DNA of 64,000 nt from Neorhodopirellula pilleata (GCF_007859915.1 NZ_SJPM01000001.1:1519086-1583085), one strand, 5' to 3'; shown: positions 1 to 8,702, numbered from the stretch's first letter. Made by a program: numbers and translations. The notes: generated by a model not told the origin, from the letters alone.

Positions 1-745
1 TCACATCGAAGATCATCGAACCCGGCTCGATCGCACCAAGCAGATGGTCAACCGCTGCGGAGCGCTCTTCACTGATCCGGCCGCTCGAATCGAGCGTGAA
101 GAATCCCTGTTTGACCGAGTCAAGAATCAAACGCATGTCGCGGTTGCGAGTTTCCACTTCGGCAGTCCGCTGGGCGACCTTCTTTTCCAAGCCGATGACG
201 TTATCGAAAAAACTGCGGGCGATGAAGCACGCGGCGACCGATTCTAGAACCACGAATGCGGCATGAACCCCGACGACCCAAATAGGAGCGTCATAATTAA
301 AAACGCTCGCCGGCAATGCCAGCCATAGCAGCGTGTGGTGCGCCGCAGCAGTGACGGCCGCTGCAACGACTACCATCGGGTTAGCGAACACCGCCAGCAG
401 CGCGATCAACACGAAAAAGTAAAAGTGCATCTCGATCTGGACGGGCCCCTGGCCGAAGTGCACCAACAGGCCACCCATGAACATGGCCGCGACTCCCATG
501 ATCGACGAGATCGAACGCTTGTTCTTCCAGGTGCTGATCGCCACCAAAGGCCCGGCCAGCACGGCCGAAGTGAGTACCAACGCGGTCCAAACACCGGTGT
601 CGTTGAAGTAGGCGATGAGCGTGAAAATCGGCAGGTGGAGAGCAAAGAACCCCATTGCAATCCGGTTCATTCTCGCCAAATATTGGTCTTCGAATTCGGT
701 CACTTCGTTGGGAAGCAACAGATAGCTTTTGAGTGCGTTAAGCAT
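1..745 (-). CDS. Membrane sensor histidine kinase, N-terminal part (truncated by window edge)
   Basis: The reverse strand is open from an ATG at 745 to the window edge (248 codons). The first ~180 residues hold about six hydrophobic segments, including the stretch IEMHFYFFVLIALL and a following segment with HH. This arrangement is typical of membrane-embedded sensor modules of chemoreceptors, cyclases and kinases. A coiled segment (KKVAQRTAEVETRNRDMRLI) and then a PAS-like start (ILDSVKQGFFTLDSSGRIS) follow, as in Hpt/CheA-like sensor kinases. The kinase core would lie outside the window, so 'kinase' is inferred from this architecture. It starts 11 bases after the stop of the thioredoxin-fold gene, so the two are probably co-transcribed and may form a redox-sensing pair. 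Confidence 0.7.
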   Translation of the reverse strand, partial: MLNALKSYLLLPNEVTEFEDQYLARMNRIAMGFFALHLPIFTLIAYFNDTGVWTALVLTSAVLAGPLVAISTWKNKRSISSIMGVAAMFMGGLLVHFGQGPVQIEMHFYFFVLIALLAVFANPMVVVAAAVTAAAHHTLLWLALPASVFNYDAPIWVVGVHAAFVVLESVAACFIARSFFDNVIGLEKKVAQRTAEVETRNRDMRLILDSVKQGFFTLDSSGRISEERSAAVDHLLGAIEPGSMIFDV

Positions 746-756
746 AGGTTTTGGCC

Positions 757-1359
757 TTAGAATTCCTTTAAATTCAACGGGTCAACAATGGCGCGCAAGC
801 TCTTCGAAACGGCGCATCCGTAGAGCGGTAGGCCCTCGACGTCTTGATCGGCAATTGTTTTTTGAATGATGGTTTGATCTTGGATATCAAGTCCCTGCTT
901 GCGAGACGTGTATCCTCCGGAGTAGCGGATGGTTCCTGATCCGTCACTGACGACTAACAACGGTGCCGATTCGACACCATATAACTCTTTAAGTTGCGCT
1001 GGGGTAACGACATCGACTTCAAAACCGAGTCCGATGGCGTCCGCTTGCCCTTGTTGGTCTTGGCCGATCAAGACGATCCGTTCGATAGCTCCGGGGATTG
1101 GTTGGCGGCTCAGGACATGCTTTAGGACGCGACGGGAGCAAGGACAATCGCCATAAAGAAAATGAAACGCGAACACTTGTTTTTCGCTGTCCGACGGCGT
1201 TGCCCAACCGACCGTGCGGGGCACAATCTCGCCCGCTCGAGGATGCGGCAGCGTCACCCAGTGCCCCACCATCAAACTGGCGCAAACCAACAATAAGCCG
1301 GCGACCCAGGTCGAGAAGAACACTCGTTGAAAGATGGACGTGACAGCGAACCTGTCCAT
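757..1359 (-). CDS. Membrane-anchored thioredoxin-fold protein (RedB-like)
   Basis: The protein has 200 residues. One hydrophobic anchor lies at about residues 14-32, followed by an exported domain with a CPC motif (YGDCPCSRR, C72/C74) where thioredoxins carry CxxC. Near the end is a second conserved-looking cysteine (LYGCAVSK), a combination I associate with RedB-type thiol proteins; that family name is from memory. I chose ATG 1359 because the reading frame remains open upstream to 1782 but the extra ~140 residues look non-coding (Cys- and Ser-rich, no fold pattern). The role is probably extracytoplasmic thiol redox chemistry or signalling. It precedes the sensor kinase by 11 bases and diverges from the electron-transfer genes at 1756. 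Confidence 0.65.
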   Translation of the reverse strand: MDRFAVTSIFQRVFFSTWVAGLLLVCASLMVGHWVTLPHPRAGEIVPRTVGWATPSDSEKQVFAFHFLYGDCPCSRRVLKHVLSRQPIPGAIERIVLIGQDQQGQADAIGLGFEVDVVTPAQLKELYGVESAPLLVVSDGSGTIRYSGGYTSRKQGLDIQDQTIIQKTIADQDVEGLPLYGCAVSKSLRAIVDPLNLKEF

Positions 1360-1755
1360 TTGCCATTGCCCCGTGAAAGAAATCGATTGCCCGAGAGTCC
1401 AAGCGGCATCGCGTGCCCCCCGAGCTCTAAAAGAAAATGGCTGACAAACAGCAACCCCTAAACATTTGCCAATCAAAATTGTCAGGAAAAACGATGCGAT
1501 CGGGGCAAAACAAGACGACTGAACCGATCGATCCGCTTTCTCCGGTGGCGCAGGGGCGTAATCTGAACAAAACACAGGCATCGGGCATGCTTTTTGGCAA
1601 CGGCACGCTAAATGCATATCGGTGCTGGCCGCATGGAAGCGGTTCGAGTTGCCTAAAGATTGGGCACTGTTGCCTCGCAACAAACGACTGAACGACTCAA
1701 TTCCAAGATCGTTGGCGGCGATTTTGGAGTCACGTTTCCAGGCACCCATTGCTGA
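1360..1755. other. Intergenic region between divergent genes
   Basis: This stretch of about 400 bases separates the divergent thioredoxin-fold and flavoprotein genes. It should hold both promoters. I see no convincing gene, FNR-type dyad or hairpin in it; the open frames here lack protein-like composition. Confidence 0.5.
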
Positions 1756-3801
1756 ATGTCTATCGCTCCGCCATCTGCTCATCCAACGGCTTCAGCTTCG
1801 GTTGCATCGTTGCCACCCATTGCCGCTACCCGGCGCAGCCGCTTGATAATTGTCGGTGGTGGGATGGCGGCCTTCGGTCTTTGTGACCGCCTGAGCCGTC
1901 GTGGATCGATCGTGGATTTTGACGTCACCATCTTTGGCGAAGAGCCTCAATTGGCCTACGATCGGGTCAATCTTTCGAAGTTCTTCTCAGGTCGATCCGC
2001 CGAGGAACTCTCGTTGGCGACTTCGGATTGGTACACACAACATCGGATCGATTTTCGCACGGGCTGCCGAATCGAGAGGATCAATCCGACGCAACAATTG
2101 ATCTTTGATGAGCACGAGCATGCTCACGCTTATGATCAACTCGTCTTGGCGACCGGTTCACACGCATTCGTCCCCCCGATCGCGGGTTCGCGATCACCGG
2201 GTGTTTTCGTTTACCGCACGCTCAGTGACTTGACGTCGATCGCTGCATACTGCGAACGCGTCGGGGCGAAGGCGGGCACCGTGATGGGTGGCGGTTTGCT
2301 GGGGTTGGAAGCGGCGAAGGTATTGGTGGACCTTGGACTCAAGGTCAGCGTGATCGAGATGGCCCCCGGTTTGATGCCACGGCAGCTCGATTCGGAGGCG
2401 GCCAAGCGTTTGAAGTCTCACGTCGAATCTCTCGGCGTGGCGGTGCATTTGGTTCGGCGAACCGAAAGCATTGAGCCGATCGAAGATGGCCGACTCAGCA
2501 TTCAGTTCGCTAACGCGGACCCCCTCGAAGTCGATGTGATGATCATCGCCGCCGGGGTTCGGCCGAACGATTCGATCGCCCGTTCGGCAGGATTGGCAGT
2601 CGGCCCACGTGGCGGAATCGTGGTTGACGAAACACTAAGAACGAGCGATCCCAAAATCTATGCGATCGGAGAATGCACGTCTTATCGAGATCACGTTTAC
2701 GGTTTGGTGGCTCCCTGTTATCGCATGGCCGATGTTCTCGCAGCCCGCCTGAGCGGAGAGGAACTCCGATTCCAGGGTGCCGACGAGTCCGCTGAGTTGA
2801 AGCTGATGGGCGTCGACGTTGCCACATTGGGGCGAACGATCGGCGAGTCTACCGACGGCATCGTGTTGAAATACGAAGACGAATCAGGTTATCGGAAACT
2901 GTTGATCGAGCGTGGACGAATCGTCGGTGCTTCGTGCATCGGCCCTTGGGAAGACCTGCCCATGATCCGGCACGCGATCCACGAGCGATCTCGTCTTTGG
3001 CCTTGGCAACGAAAACGTTTCTTGCAAACCGGTTCACCTTGGACATCCGAGGGAGCCTTGCCGGTCGCGCAATGGCCCGCCGACTCCGTGATTTGTTCAT
3101 GCTTATCGGTCAACAAATCGACGATCGTCTCGCTGATCGACCAAGGCATCTGCGATATCCCCACGATCTCCCAACGTTGCGGTGCGGCGTCCGCTTGCGG
3201 TAGTTGTCGCCCGTTGGTGAGTGAGTTGGCCGGTGCCCCATCGAGTGACACCCGGGTCCCCGGTGCGACCACGATGTTGGTTGCTTCGTTGATCGCCGTC
3301 GCGATGGGTTGGGTTTGGATGCTCATGCCGTCGTTGGAACTGGCGTCGAGTGTGCAGTCTTCGTGGCGGTCGGTAGACGTCCTGTGGCGTGACGATCTAG
3401 CACGCCAGATTACCGGATTCAGTCTGCTGGGTCTGACGTTGGTCGGGCTGATATTCTCGCTTCGGAAACGAATGGCATGGTTTCAATGGGGAAGTTATGG
3501 GACATGGCGCGCCATTCATGGGATCTTGGGTACCGCCGTCCTGATCGGATTGGCGGTCCACACCGGGCTGAAGCTGGGATCGAATTTGAACTTCGTCCTG
3601 GGCGTTTGTTTCATCGCCGCCGGGGTACTTGGCGGCGTCGCGGGAATCGCCAGTAGCTGCGAAAGTCGCACCACCGGACAAGCGGCGATGTGGTTGCGCA
3701 AGTGGCGGCCCCGCTTGACTCAAATTCACCTTTGGGTGACTTGGCCGCTACCCGCGCTGGTCGTATTGCACGTAATCAGTTTCTATTGGTTTGGAGACTG
3801 A
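1756..3801 (+). CDS. NirB-type FAD oxidoreductase fused to BFD [2Fe-2S] domain and diheme membrane domain
   Basis: The protein has 681 residues in three parts. Residues ~30-400 are a pyridine-nucleotide-disulfide-type flavoprotein: an FAD dinucleotide fold (LIIVGGGMAAFG), an NAD(P)H fold (GGGLLGLEAA) and the second FAD site (IYAIGECTSYR), closest to the front half of NirB. Residues ~445-490 are a BFD-like [2Fe-2S] site, C447/C449 with C481/C484. Residues ~505-681 hold about five membrane helices, two of which carry His pairs 14 apart (H588/H602 and H658/H672), the spacing used to bind two stacked b hemes. The inferred path is NAD(P)H to FAD to FeS to heme b across the membrane, or the reverse. 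The sulfite-reductase-like domain of true NirB is absent. The next gene, an 11-heme cytochrome c, starts 4 bases after the stop and is the likely partner. Confidence 0.85.
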   Translation: MSIAPPSAHPTASASVASLPPIAATRRSRLIIVGGGMAAFGLCDRLSRRGSIVDFDVTIFGEEPQLAYDRVNLSKFFSGRSAEELSLATSDWYTQHRIDFRTGCRIERINPTQQLIFDEHEHAHAYDQLVLATGSHAFVPPIAGSRSPGVFVYRTLSDLTSIAAYCERVGAKAGTVMGGGLLGLEAAKVLVDLGLKVSVIEMAPGLMPRQLDSEAAKRLKSHVESLGVAVHLVRRTESIEPIEDGRLSIQFANADPLEVDVMIIAAGVRPNDSIARSAGLAVGPRGGIVVDETLRTSDPKIYAIGECTSYRDHVYGLVAPCYRMADVLAARLSGEELRFQGADESAELKLMGVDVATLGRTIGESTDGIVLKYEDESGYRKLLIERGRIVGASCIGPWEDLPMIRHAIHERSRLWPWQRKRFLQTGSPWTSEGALPVAQWPADSVICSCLSVNKSTIVSLIDQGICDIPTISQRCGAASACGSCRPLVSELAGAPSSDTRVPGATTMLVASLIAVAMGWVWMLMPSLELASSVQSSWRSVDVLWRDDLARQITGFSLLGLTLVGLIFSLRKRMAWFQWGSYGTWRAIHGILGTAVLIGLAVHTGLKLGSNLNFVLGVCFIAAGVLGGVAGIASSCESRTTGQAAMWLRKWRPRLTQIHLWVTWPLPALVVLHVISFYWFGD

Positions 3802-3805
3802 GCGT

Positions 3806-5239
3806 ATGCGAACGAAATGGATCGCATGGGCGGTCGTCAACGTAGCGGTCTTGGCCACGTTCACGATCGGATTGATCGCACCGGCGTCAAACCTTCCGTC
3901 GGAAAGTCTCAAGCGTGCATGGCTGCCCGGCGAGACCACCCATGGGCACTATCAAATCGAACTCGATTGCGATGCCTGTCACGATCCCAGTGGAAACTCA
4001 AGTGAGCCCTCGGCGTCGGACGTGATGCAGGACGCATGCATTTCCTGCCATGGTGAGCAACTCGAACTCGCCAACGACACCCACCCCTCCAAAAAATTTC
4101 GAGATCCGGTTCATGCCGACTTGTTGAACATTATCAATGCCCAAGATTGCTTGACGTGCCATCGCGAACACGTCCCCGATCAAACCTTGAATATGGGACT
4201 GACATTGCCCTCGGATTATTGCTGGCATTGCCATCAAGACATCGGCGAGAGCAGGCCGAGTCATGTCGGGATGACTCACGACACGTGTGCGACGGCAGGC
4301 TGCCACAACTATCACGACAACCGCGCGTTATACGAAAAGTTTCTTGCCGACCATCACGGAGCCTCCGATCACATCGAGGGTGGGCGAGTACCGCATCGGC
4401 AAACACGAGAGACCCTCTCGCGGAGTGATTGGGAGATGGTTGCCTTGTCGCTGGAACAATCCGATGCACCAGAACCGGTCGAGACGACTCCCGAACTGCT
4501 GCAAGACTGGCAAGAAACCGCGCACGCCGCTGCGGGCGTGAACTGTTCGATGTGCCACGGCGGATCGGAATCAAAAACACCAACGGCAACACCATGGAAC
4601 GATCACGTCGCCATGGAAACGTGCCAGGAATGCCATGCCAAACAAGTCGACACGTTTGTCACCGGCAAGCACGGGATGCGATTGGGAGCGGGTATGTCAC
4701 CGATGAACACGGCGATGGCTCGTTTGCCGATGCATACCAGTTCCGGCGGCCAAGACGCCGTTCACGGTGGTGCCGCGCACGCGGAGTTGACTTGCAATGC
4801 GTGTCATGCCGGACATCGGTTTGATACGAAATACGCCGCCGCAGAAGCATGCTTGAACTGCCACGCCGATGACCATTCGCTCGCGTATGCCGATACCGCC
4901 CATGCTGCACTCTGGGCTGCCGAGCTCGACGGGTCTGGTGAAGTCAATTCGGGCGTATCGTGTGCGACCTGCCACCTGCCACGCCTGGAAAGTGGTGAGG
5001 GTGTTTTTGTGAACCACGACCAAAACGCGAGCCTGCGACCCAACGAAACGATGGCTCGTGAAGTTTGTTTGAACTGCCACAGCCTGGAGTACTCGCTCAG
5101 TGCTTTAGCCGATCCGCAGGGCAAAACGCAGTGCTACGGCAACCCACCCACGCAGCGAACCAAGTCGGTCGAGATGGCCCACGAGTGGTTCGAGCAACAA
5201 GAGGCCAAGCGGCGAGCCCGCCAAAAGCGTTCACCCTGA
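3806..5239 (+). CDS. Eleven-heme periplasmic cytochrome c
   Basis: The protein has 477 residues, with an N-terminal hydrophobic signal or anchor (WAVVNVAVLATFTIGLIAP). Ten CxxCH heme motifs are present (CDACH, CISCH, CLTCH, CWHCH, CSMCH, CQECH, CNACH, CLNCH, CATCH, CLNCH) plus one CATAGCH, a CX4CH variant, between the fourth and fifth canonical sites. Many additional His residues could be distal ligands. I chose ATG 3806, preceded by GGAG at about 10 bases; a TTG at 3791 would overlap the upstream gene. The spacing of 4 bases from the flavoprotein/diheme gene indicates an operon, and the product probably accepts electrons from, or gives them to, that membrane protein. No NrfA-type CxxCK active site is visible, so I do not call it a nitrite reductase. 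Confidence 0.85.
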   Translation: MRTKWIAWAVVNVAVLATFTIGLIAPASNLPSESLKRAWLPGETTHGHYQIELDCDACHDPSGNSSEPSASDVMQDACISCHGEQLELANDTHPSKKFRDPVHADLLNIINAQDCLTCHREHVPDQTLNMGLTLPSDYCWHCHQDIGESRPSHVGMTHDTCATAGCHNYHDNRALYEKFLADHHGASDHIEGGRVPHRQTRETLSRSDWEMVALSLEQSDAPEPVETTPELLQDWQETAHAAAGVNCSMCHGGSESKTPTATPWNDHVAMETCQECHAKQVDTFVTGKHGMRLGAGMSPMNTAMARLPMHTSSGGQDAVHGGAAHAELTCNACHAGHRFDTKYAAAEACLNCHADDHSLAYADTAHAALWAAELDGSGEVNSGVSCATCHLPRLESGEGVFVNHDQNASLRPNETMAREVCLNCHSLEYSLSALADPQGKTQCYGNPPTQRTKSVEMAHEWFEQQEAKRRARQKRSP

Positions 5240-5274
5240 TGTTTGAGTTTCTAACCCTTTGAAAGTGATCCGAG

Positions 5275-5895
5275 ATGAAAATGAATTTCACACGTACCGT
5301 TCTCGCGGAGATCCTTATCGGAATCGTTTGCGTTCCCACGATCGGTTCGATGACCGGTTGCAACCAATCCGAAGCAAGTTCGACGCCGATCGGTGGGATC
5401 ACGCCTCAACAGTTCGCCGATGGCGTGCATGCGGTGATGATGGCCGACCGTACCGTTTACGCGACGCACGTAGTCACGAACCTCAAGAAACAAGACGCGC
5501 CGGTTACCGCTGATGAATATTGGCAGGATACCGAACACACGATTCCACTGCCCGCACAAATGTTCCGCATGGGTGCTGAACTGGTCGACGAGAATCCACA
5601 AGCCGGATTCACCTACTCTCTACGTAGCGAATGGCCGCTCAACGAACAACATACCGCCAAGAGTGAGTTCGAGGAAAAGGCACTGAAATACATCGCGGCG
5701 AATCCGGGCGAGAACTTCTACGGCGAGGAAGCTTTGGGCGGAAAGAACTACTTCGTCGCCGTCTATCCCGATCGCGCCGTCGCCGAGGCGTGCTGGACGT
5801 GCCACAACGACCATCCCAATCGTGGCGAAAGTTATCCGGAGTTTGGCAAAGACGACGTCATGGGCGGCGTGTTGGTGCGGATCCCGATGCCGTAG
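5275..5895 (+). CDS. DUF3365 (Tll0287-like) heme-binding lipoprotein
   Basis: The protein has 206 residues with a lipoprotein-type signal ending GSMTGC, so it is probably anchored in the periplasm. The body matches the DUF3365/Tll0287-like pattern: an early helix with VHAVMMADRTVYATHVV, a PLPAQMFRMGAEL segment and a C-terminal CWTCH heme c site (residues ~180) followed by NDHPNRGE and a short GGVLVRIP ending. In that family the heme domain often senses or transfers electrons. It lies 35 bases after the multiheme cytochrome, in the same direction, and probably belongs to the same operon. It is followed by a strong hairpin at 5929-5984. Confidence 0.8.
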   Translation: MKMNFTRTVLAEILIGIVCVPTIGSMTGCNQSEASSTPIGGITPQQFADGVHAVMMADRTVYATHVVTNLKKQDAPVTADEYWQDTEHTIPLPAQMFRMGAELVDENPQAGFTYSLRSEWPLNEQHTAKSEFEEKALKYIAANPGENFYGEEALGGKNYFVAVYPDRAVAEACWTCHNDHPNRGESYPEFGKDDVMGGVLVRIPMP

Positions 5896-5928
5896 TCCTT
5901 CCGTCGCAGCTTCGCTCTTGGATCGATC

Positions 5929-5984
5929 GTAGAGGATCTTGTTAAAGATCCTGTATCTTATGGATCTTTAACAAGATCCACTAC
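5929..5984. terminator. Long perfect hairpin after the cytochrome operon
   Basis: An 18-base arm at 5934-5951 (GGATCTTGTTAAAGATCC) is matched exactly by its reverse complement at 5962-5979, with a 10-base loop. Outside one A/A mismatch the stem continues with GTAG and CTAC. A third partial copy of the arm (TCAAGATCC) lies near 6020. It could end transcription of the cytochrome operon before the globin gene, or be a small palindromic repeat element; there is no obvious T-run. Confidence 0.55.
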
Positions 5985-6120
5985 CCAAAATCGAGCTGCG
6001 ATAATTGAGGAATGCTTTATCAAGATCCAATCTTTGGGTAGCGAAACTCGCCAAGAGCTTCGGCCTAAACTTAAAGTCGAATTTGAAACGATTCCAACTC
6101 TTATACGAAAGCAGAATGTC

Positions 6121-6546
6121 ATGACTCCGGAACAAGTTACGCTCGTCCAATCTTCATGGGAACAAGTCAAACCCATCTCTGAACAAGCCGCCGAGCTGTT
6201 TTATGGTCGTCTGTTCGAACTGGATCCTTCGCTCAAGCCGCTCTTCAAAGGAGACATGAAGGAACAAGGAAAGAAATTAATGGCGATGCTGAATCTAGCG
6301 GTCACTTCGTTGACCAAGCTCGACGCCATCGTTCCTGCCGTTCAAGATCTAGGCCGGCGGCATGTGCAGTACGGCGTTCCCGACGAAAGTTACCAAACGG
6401 TCGGGGAAGCCTTGCTGTGGACGCTCGATAAAGGGCTCGGTGAAGCATTCACCGAGGATGTCAAAGAGGCATGGACCCAAACTTACGTGACCTTGAGCAC
6501 GGTCATGCTCGACGCAGCCCACGAAAGTGAGCCGGCGGTATCTTAG
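6121..6546 (+). CDS. Single-domain globin
   Basis: The protein has 141 residues spanning one classical globin domain. The N-terminus TPEQVTLVQSSWEQVKP is the A helix, FYGRLFELDPSLKPLF the B/C region, and the proximal-His region is at LGRRHVQYGVP. It resembles the globin part of flavohemoglobins and lacks the reductase domain. ATG 6121 was chosen because the extra upstream residues of the open frame are within a dispersed short hairpin repeat (near 6042-6065). The usual roles are NO or O2 binding. Lying directly downstream of an electron-transfer operon with a NirB-type flavoprotein, it may serve nitrogen-oxide handling; this is inference. Confidence 0.9.
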   Translation: MTPEQVTLVQSSWEQVKPISEQAAELFYGRLFELDPSLKPLFKGDMKEQGKKLMAMLNLAVTSLTKLDAIVPAVQDLGRRHVQYGVPDESYQTVGEALLWTLDKGLGEAFTEDVKEAWTQTYVTLSTVMLDAAHESEPAVS

Positions 6547-6969
6547 CATTTCGGCTTGAAGGCTCGGGCGTAGCGAAAGTCGCCAAGACTTTCGGAGAAG
6601 AACCCGCGTTAGCGGCGGTTCGCCGAACGTGAACCGAGGCCAACGGGCTGTTGATTTAGTTTTCATCGAAACCCGATGCGTGAGTTTGGAAGTTGCGATT
6701 TTGCCTGTGGCATTGGTTTTTCGTAACCCGAAGCGTAAGCGAGGGATGAGTCAATATCAATTATCCCTCGCTCACGCTTCGGGTTACGAAAAAAGCGCAA
6801 CTTCAAAACTTACGCATCGAGTTACGAAAAAAACGCAACTTCAAAATGCGTGAGCGAGGGATAATTAAAAGAGAATTAATAGCGTTCAATCCCTGGCTGA
6901 CGCTTCGGGTTACGATTCAATCAACTGCCGTTTAGTCTTGACCAATCGGCAGCTGGCTCGACACAGTTT
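6547..6969. repeat. Intergenic cluster of palindromic repeats
   Basis: There is no gene here. It holds a short hairpin (CGAAAGT, 7-base loop, ACTTTCG) at about 6574-6594, a 'cgcgttagcggcggtt' segment at about 6605, the terminal-like sequence GGCTGTTGATTTAGT at about 6646, and then several inverted copies of the GTAACCCGAAGCGTAAGCGAGGG element up to about 6925. The same elements recur at 15.8, 22.9, 53.9 and 63.1 kb. Confidence 0.8.
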
Positions 6970-7809
6970 TCAGAAAAGCGAAACTTGACGTGCTGGCATG
7001 GCCGCATGACTTCGTTGCGGATCTGAAATCCTGGGGCTGATGAACATCGGATCGATCACGTCGCAACGATCCGCGCAGAACAACTGCAAACCTTCGCTGA
7101 CGTAGCGTCGACACGTTCGCATCGCAATCTCGGGTGTGTTGTTCTCATCCGAAAGGTGAGCCAAGCACACCCACTGTAAATTTGCCCCGGCGTGATCTCG
7201 GACCAACATCGCCGCCTCGTCGTTGGAAATGTGGCCGCCTCGACCGGCGATGCGTTCCTTCAGATGATCCGGATAGAATCCGTTTCTCAACATGGCGTCG
7301 TCGTAATTGCTTTCGATCATCAACGCATCGAGTTCGCCGATCCACGGGTTCAAATCATCGAAGTGATGTCCCAGATCGGTCATCAGCCCGAAACGCGTTC
7401 CCTCGACGAGGTCTTCGACGACGAAACATACCCCATCGACGGCATCGTGCGGGGTCGCAATGGTGTAAACATTCACGTCGCCGAACGTCAGTTCTTCACC
7501 GGAGCGAAAGTTCCGTACGTCGCGGAGTCGGCCGGTGTTGCGTTTCTTTTCAACAACCCGTTGCGTCGCCGGTGTCATGTAAACCGGCAAACCGAATCGT
7601 CGATGAATCGGTCCCAGTCCGGAAACATGGTCGCTGTGATCGTGCGAAACAATCAACGCGTCGACGTCATGAATATCGTGGCCATGAAGGGCCAGGCGGG
7701 TTTGTGCTTTGCGGCCGCTGATGCCGGCGTCAAAGAGTAAGCGTGTTTGTCCGATGCGAACAAACACGCAATTACCACTGCTTCCTGATTGCAAAGAGAT
7801 GACTTCCAT
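6970..7809 (-). CDS. MBL-fold metallo-hydrolase (YycJ/WalJ-like)
   Basis: The protein has 279 residues. It opens with the family-typical MEVISLQSGSSGNC and carries the metal-binding motif SHDHSDH (residues 55-61), LGHH further on, the IESNYD segment, and a late HLSDENN, all as in the YycJ/WalJ subgroup of metallo-beta-lactamase-fold hydrolases. These are cytoplasmic phosphodiesterase/nuclease-like enzymes; WalJ is linked to cell-wall and replication coordination in Firmicutes, but no role is established here. I start at ATG 7809; a GTG/ATG pair at 7848 would overlap the EF-hand gene's stop codon and adds a non-conserved 13 residues. Confidence 0.85.
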   Translation of the reverse strand: MEVISLQSGSSGNCVFVRIGQTRLLFDAGISGRKAQTRLALHGHDIHDVDALIVSHDHSDHVSGLGPIHRRFGLPVYMTPATQRVVEKKRNTGRLRDVRNFRSGEELTFGDVNVYTIATPHDAVDGVCFVVEDLVEGTRFGLMTDLGHHFDDLNPWIGELDALMIESNYDDAMLRNGFYPDHLKERIAGRGGHISNDEAAMLVRDHAGANLQWVCLAHLSDENNTPEIAMRTCRRYVSEGLQLFCADRCDVIDPMFISPRISDPQRSHAAMPARQVSLF

Positions 7810-7844
7810 GCCACCGAGTGTAGCGGTGGCGTGGAAGCTTGTCA

Positions 7845-8702
7845 TCACTCCTGCGGGCGACGTTCCCTTCCGCCGGGACGTCCGCCTTCGGGACGCCCTT
7901 GCCCCGGCCGTCCCTCGCCGATTTGTTTGAGTTCCTCTTTGGAGAGGACGCCGTCTTTGTCTCGATCGATTCGCTCGATCATCATTTGGGCTCGTTCGGG
8001 GATATCGGCAAGTTCATCCTTGGACAGTTCTCCGTTGCCGTCTTTGTCCATTTGCATCAATCGTTCGATCATCGGATTGCCTTCGCCGCGTTCCCGATCG
8101 CCGGGTCCACGGTCGCTAGGGCCACGATCCCCAGGGCCACGGTCGCCGGGGCCACGGTCGCCGGGGCCGCGATTTCCATCGCGAGGACCGTCTCCGCGAG
8201 GTCCATCTCCCATCGGGCCCATGCCCGGACGCATTCCGGCAAAGTCGGGTCGCATTTCGGCGTGGTCTAATCGACCGTCGTCGTTCTTGTCGAGCTTGCG
8301 CAGCGCGGCCGTTGCATTGGAAATCTCGTCGTGGGAAAGCTCGCCGTCGCCGTCCGCGTCGAGGGCTTTTAAAACGGGCAGCATTTGCATCATCCGGCCT
8401 GGGTCCATACCACCGGGTCCACCGCCGGGGCGAGGTCCGCCGGGTCCGCCAGGAGGCGGGCCGCCTGGGCCACGTCGATCTGGGCGATCACCTTCGGGGC
8501 GATCGCCCTCGGGGCCACGACCTTCGCGACCACGAAACTCAGGACCACGGCCGTCTCCCTCTCGACGTTCGGTCCCACGGCCGTCACGGTCGCGTCCTTC
8601 GGGCGGATCGGCTTGGACGAGAGAGCTTGTGAAACACACCAAGCCGGCTGCGGCGAGGCTAGCCAGAATCTTGGATCGTAACTGAATCTTCGATCGTAAC
8701 AT
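7845..8702 (-). CDS. Secreted EF-hand protein with RGPGD repeats
   Basis: The protein has 285 residues with a signal peptide ([20 protein letters not shown]). Four EF-hand loops are visible: [36 protein letters not shown] and [12 protein letters not shown], each with the acidic residues for calcium. Between the two EF-hand pairs and before the first pair are low-complexity Gly/Pro/Arg/Asp stretches, including five near-identical RGPGD units. Start ATG 8702 has AAGG about 8 bases upstream. It is a likely extracytoplasmic calcium-binding protein, a type abundant in planctomycetes; its partner is unknown. Confidence 0.8.
   Translation of the reverse strand: MLRSKIQLRSKILASLAAAGLVCFTSSLVQADPPEGRDRDGRGTERREGDGRGPEFRGREGRGPEGDRPEGDRPDRRGPGGPPPGGPGGPRPGGGPGGMDPGRMMQMLPVLKALDADGDGELSHDEISNATAALRKLDKNDDGRLDHAEMRPDFAGMRPGMGPMGDGPRGDGPRDGNRGPGDRGPGDRGPGDRGPSDRGPGDRERGEGNPMIERLMQMDKDGNGELSKDELADIPERAQMMIERIDRDKDGVLSKEELKQIGEGRPGQGRPEGGRPGGRERRPQE
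8096..8172. repeat. In-frame 15-base tandem repeat (RGPGD units)
   Basis: The unit GGGCCACGGTCGCCG and close variants are repeated about five times in the EF-hand gene, encoding [10 protein letters not shown] on the reverse strand. Copy number is likely variable between strains. Confidence 0.7.

Noticed and set aside
1360..1782. N-terminal extension of the thioredoxin-fold protein to 341 residues
   Set aside because: The added ~140 residues are Cys/Ser/Arg-rich without fold features, and the conserved part starts at the Met at 1359.
3806..5239. Pentaheme nitrite reductase (NrfA) or hydroxylamine oxidoreductase
   Set aside because: No CxxCK site and eleven heme motifs instead of five or eight; the family remains open.
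6600..6930. CRISPR array
   Set aside because: Repeats are inverted and unevenly spaced, without unique spacers of constant length.
7134..7740. Long plus-strand frames of 182-195 codons opposite the MBL hydrolase
   Set aside because: They are antisense to a clear MBL-fold gene with intact motifs and have no recognisable features.
7789..8685. 298-codon plus-strand frame rich in Pro, Ser and Arg
   Set aside because: It is the antisense shadow of the EF-hand gene; the composition reflects the Gly/Asp/Arg repeats on the other strand.
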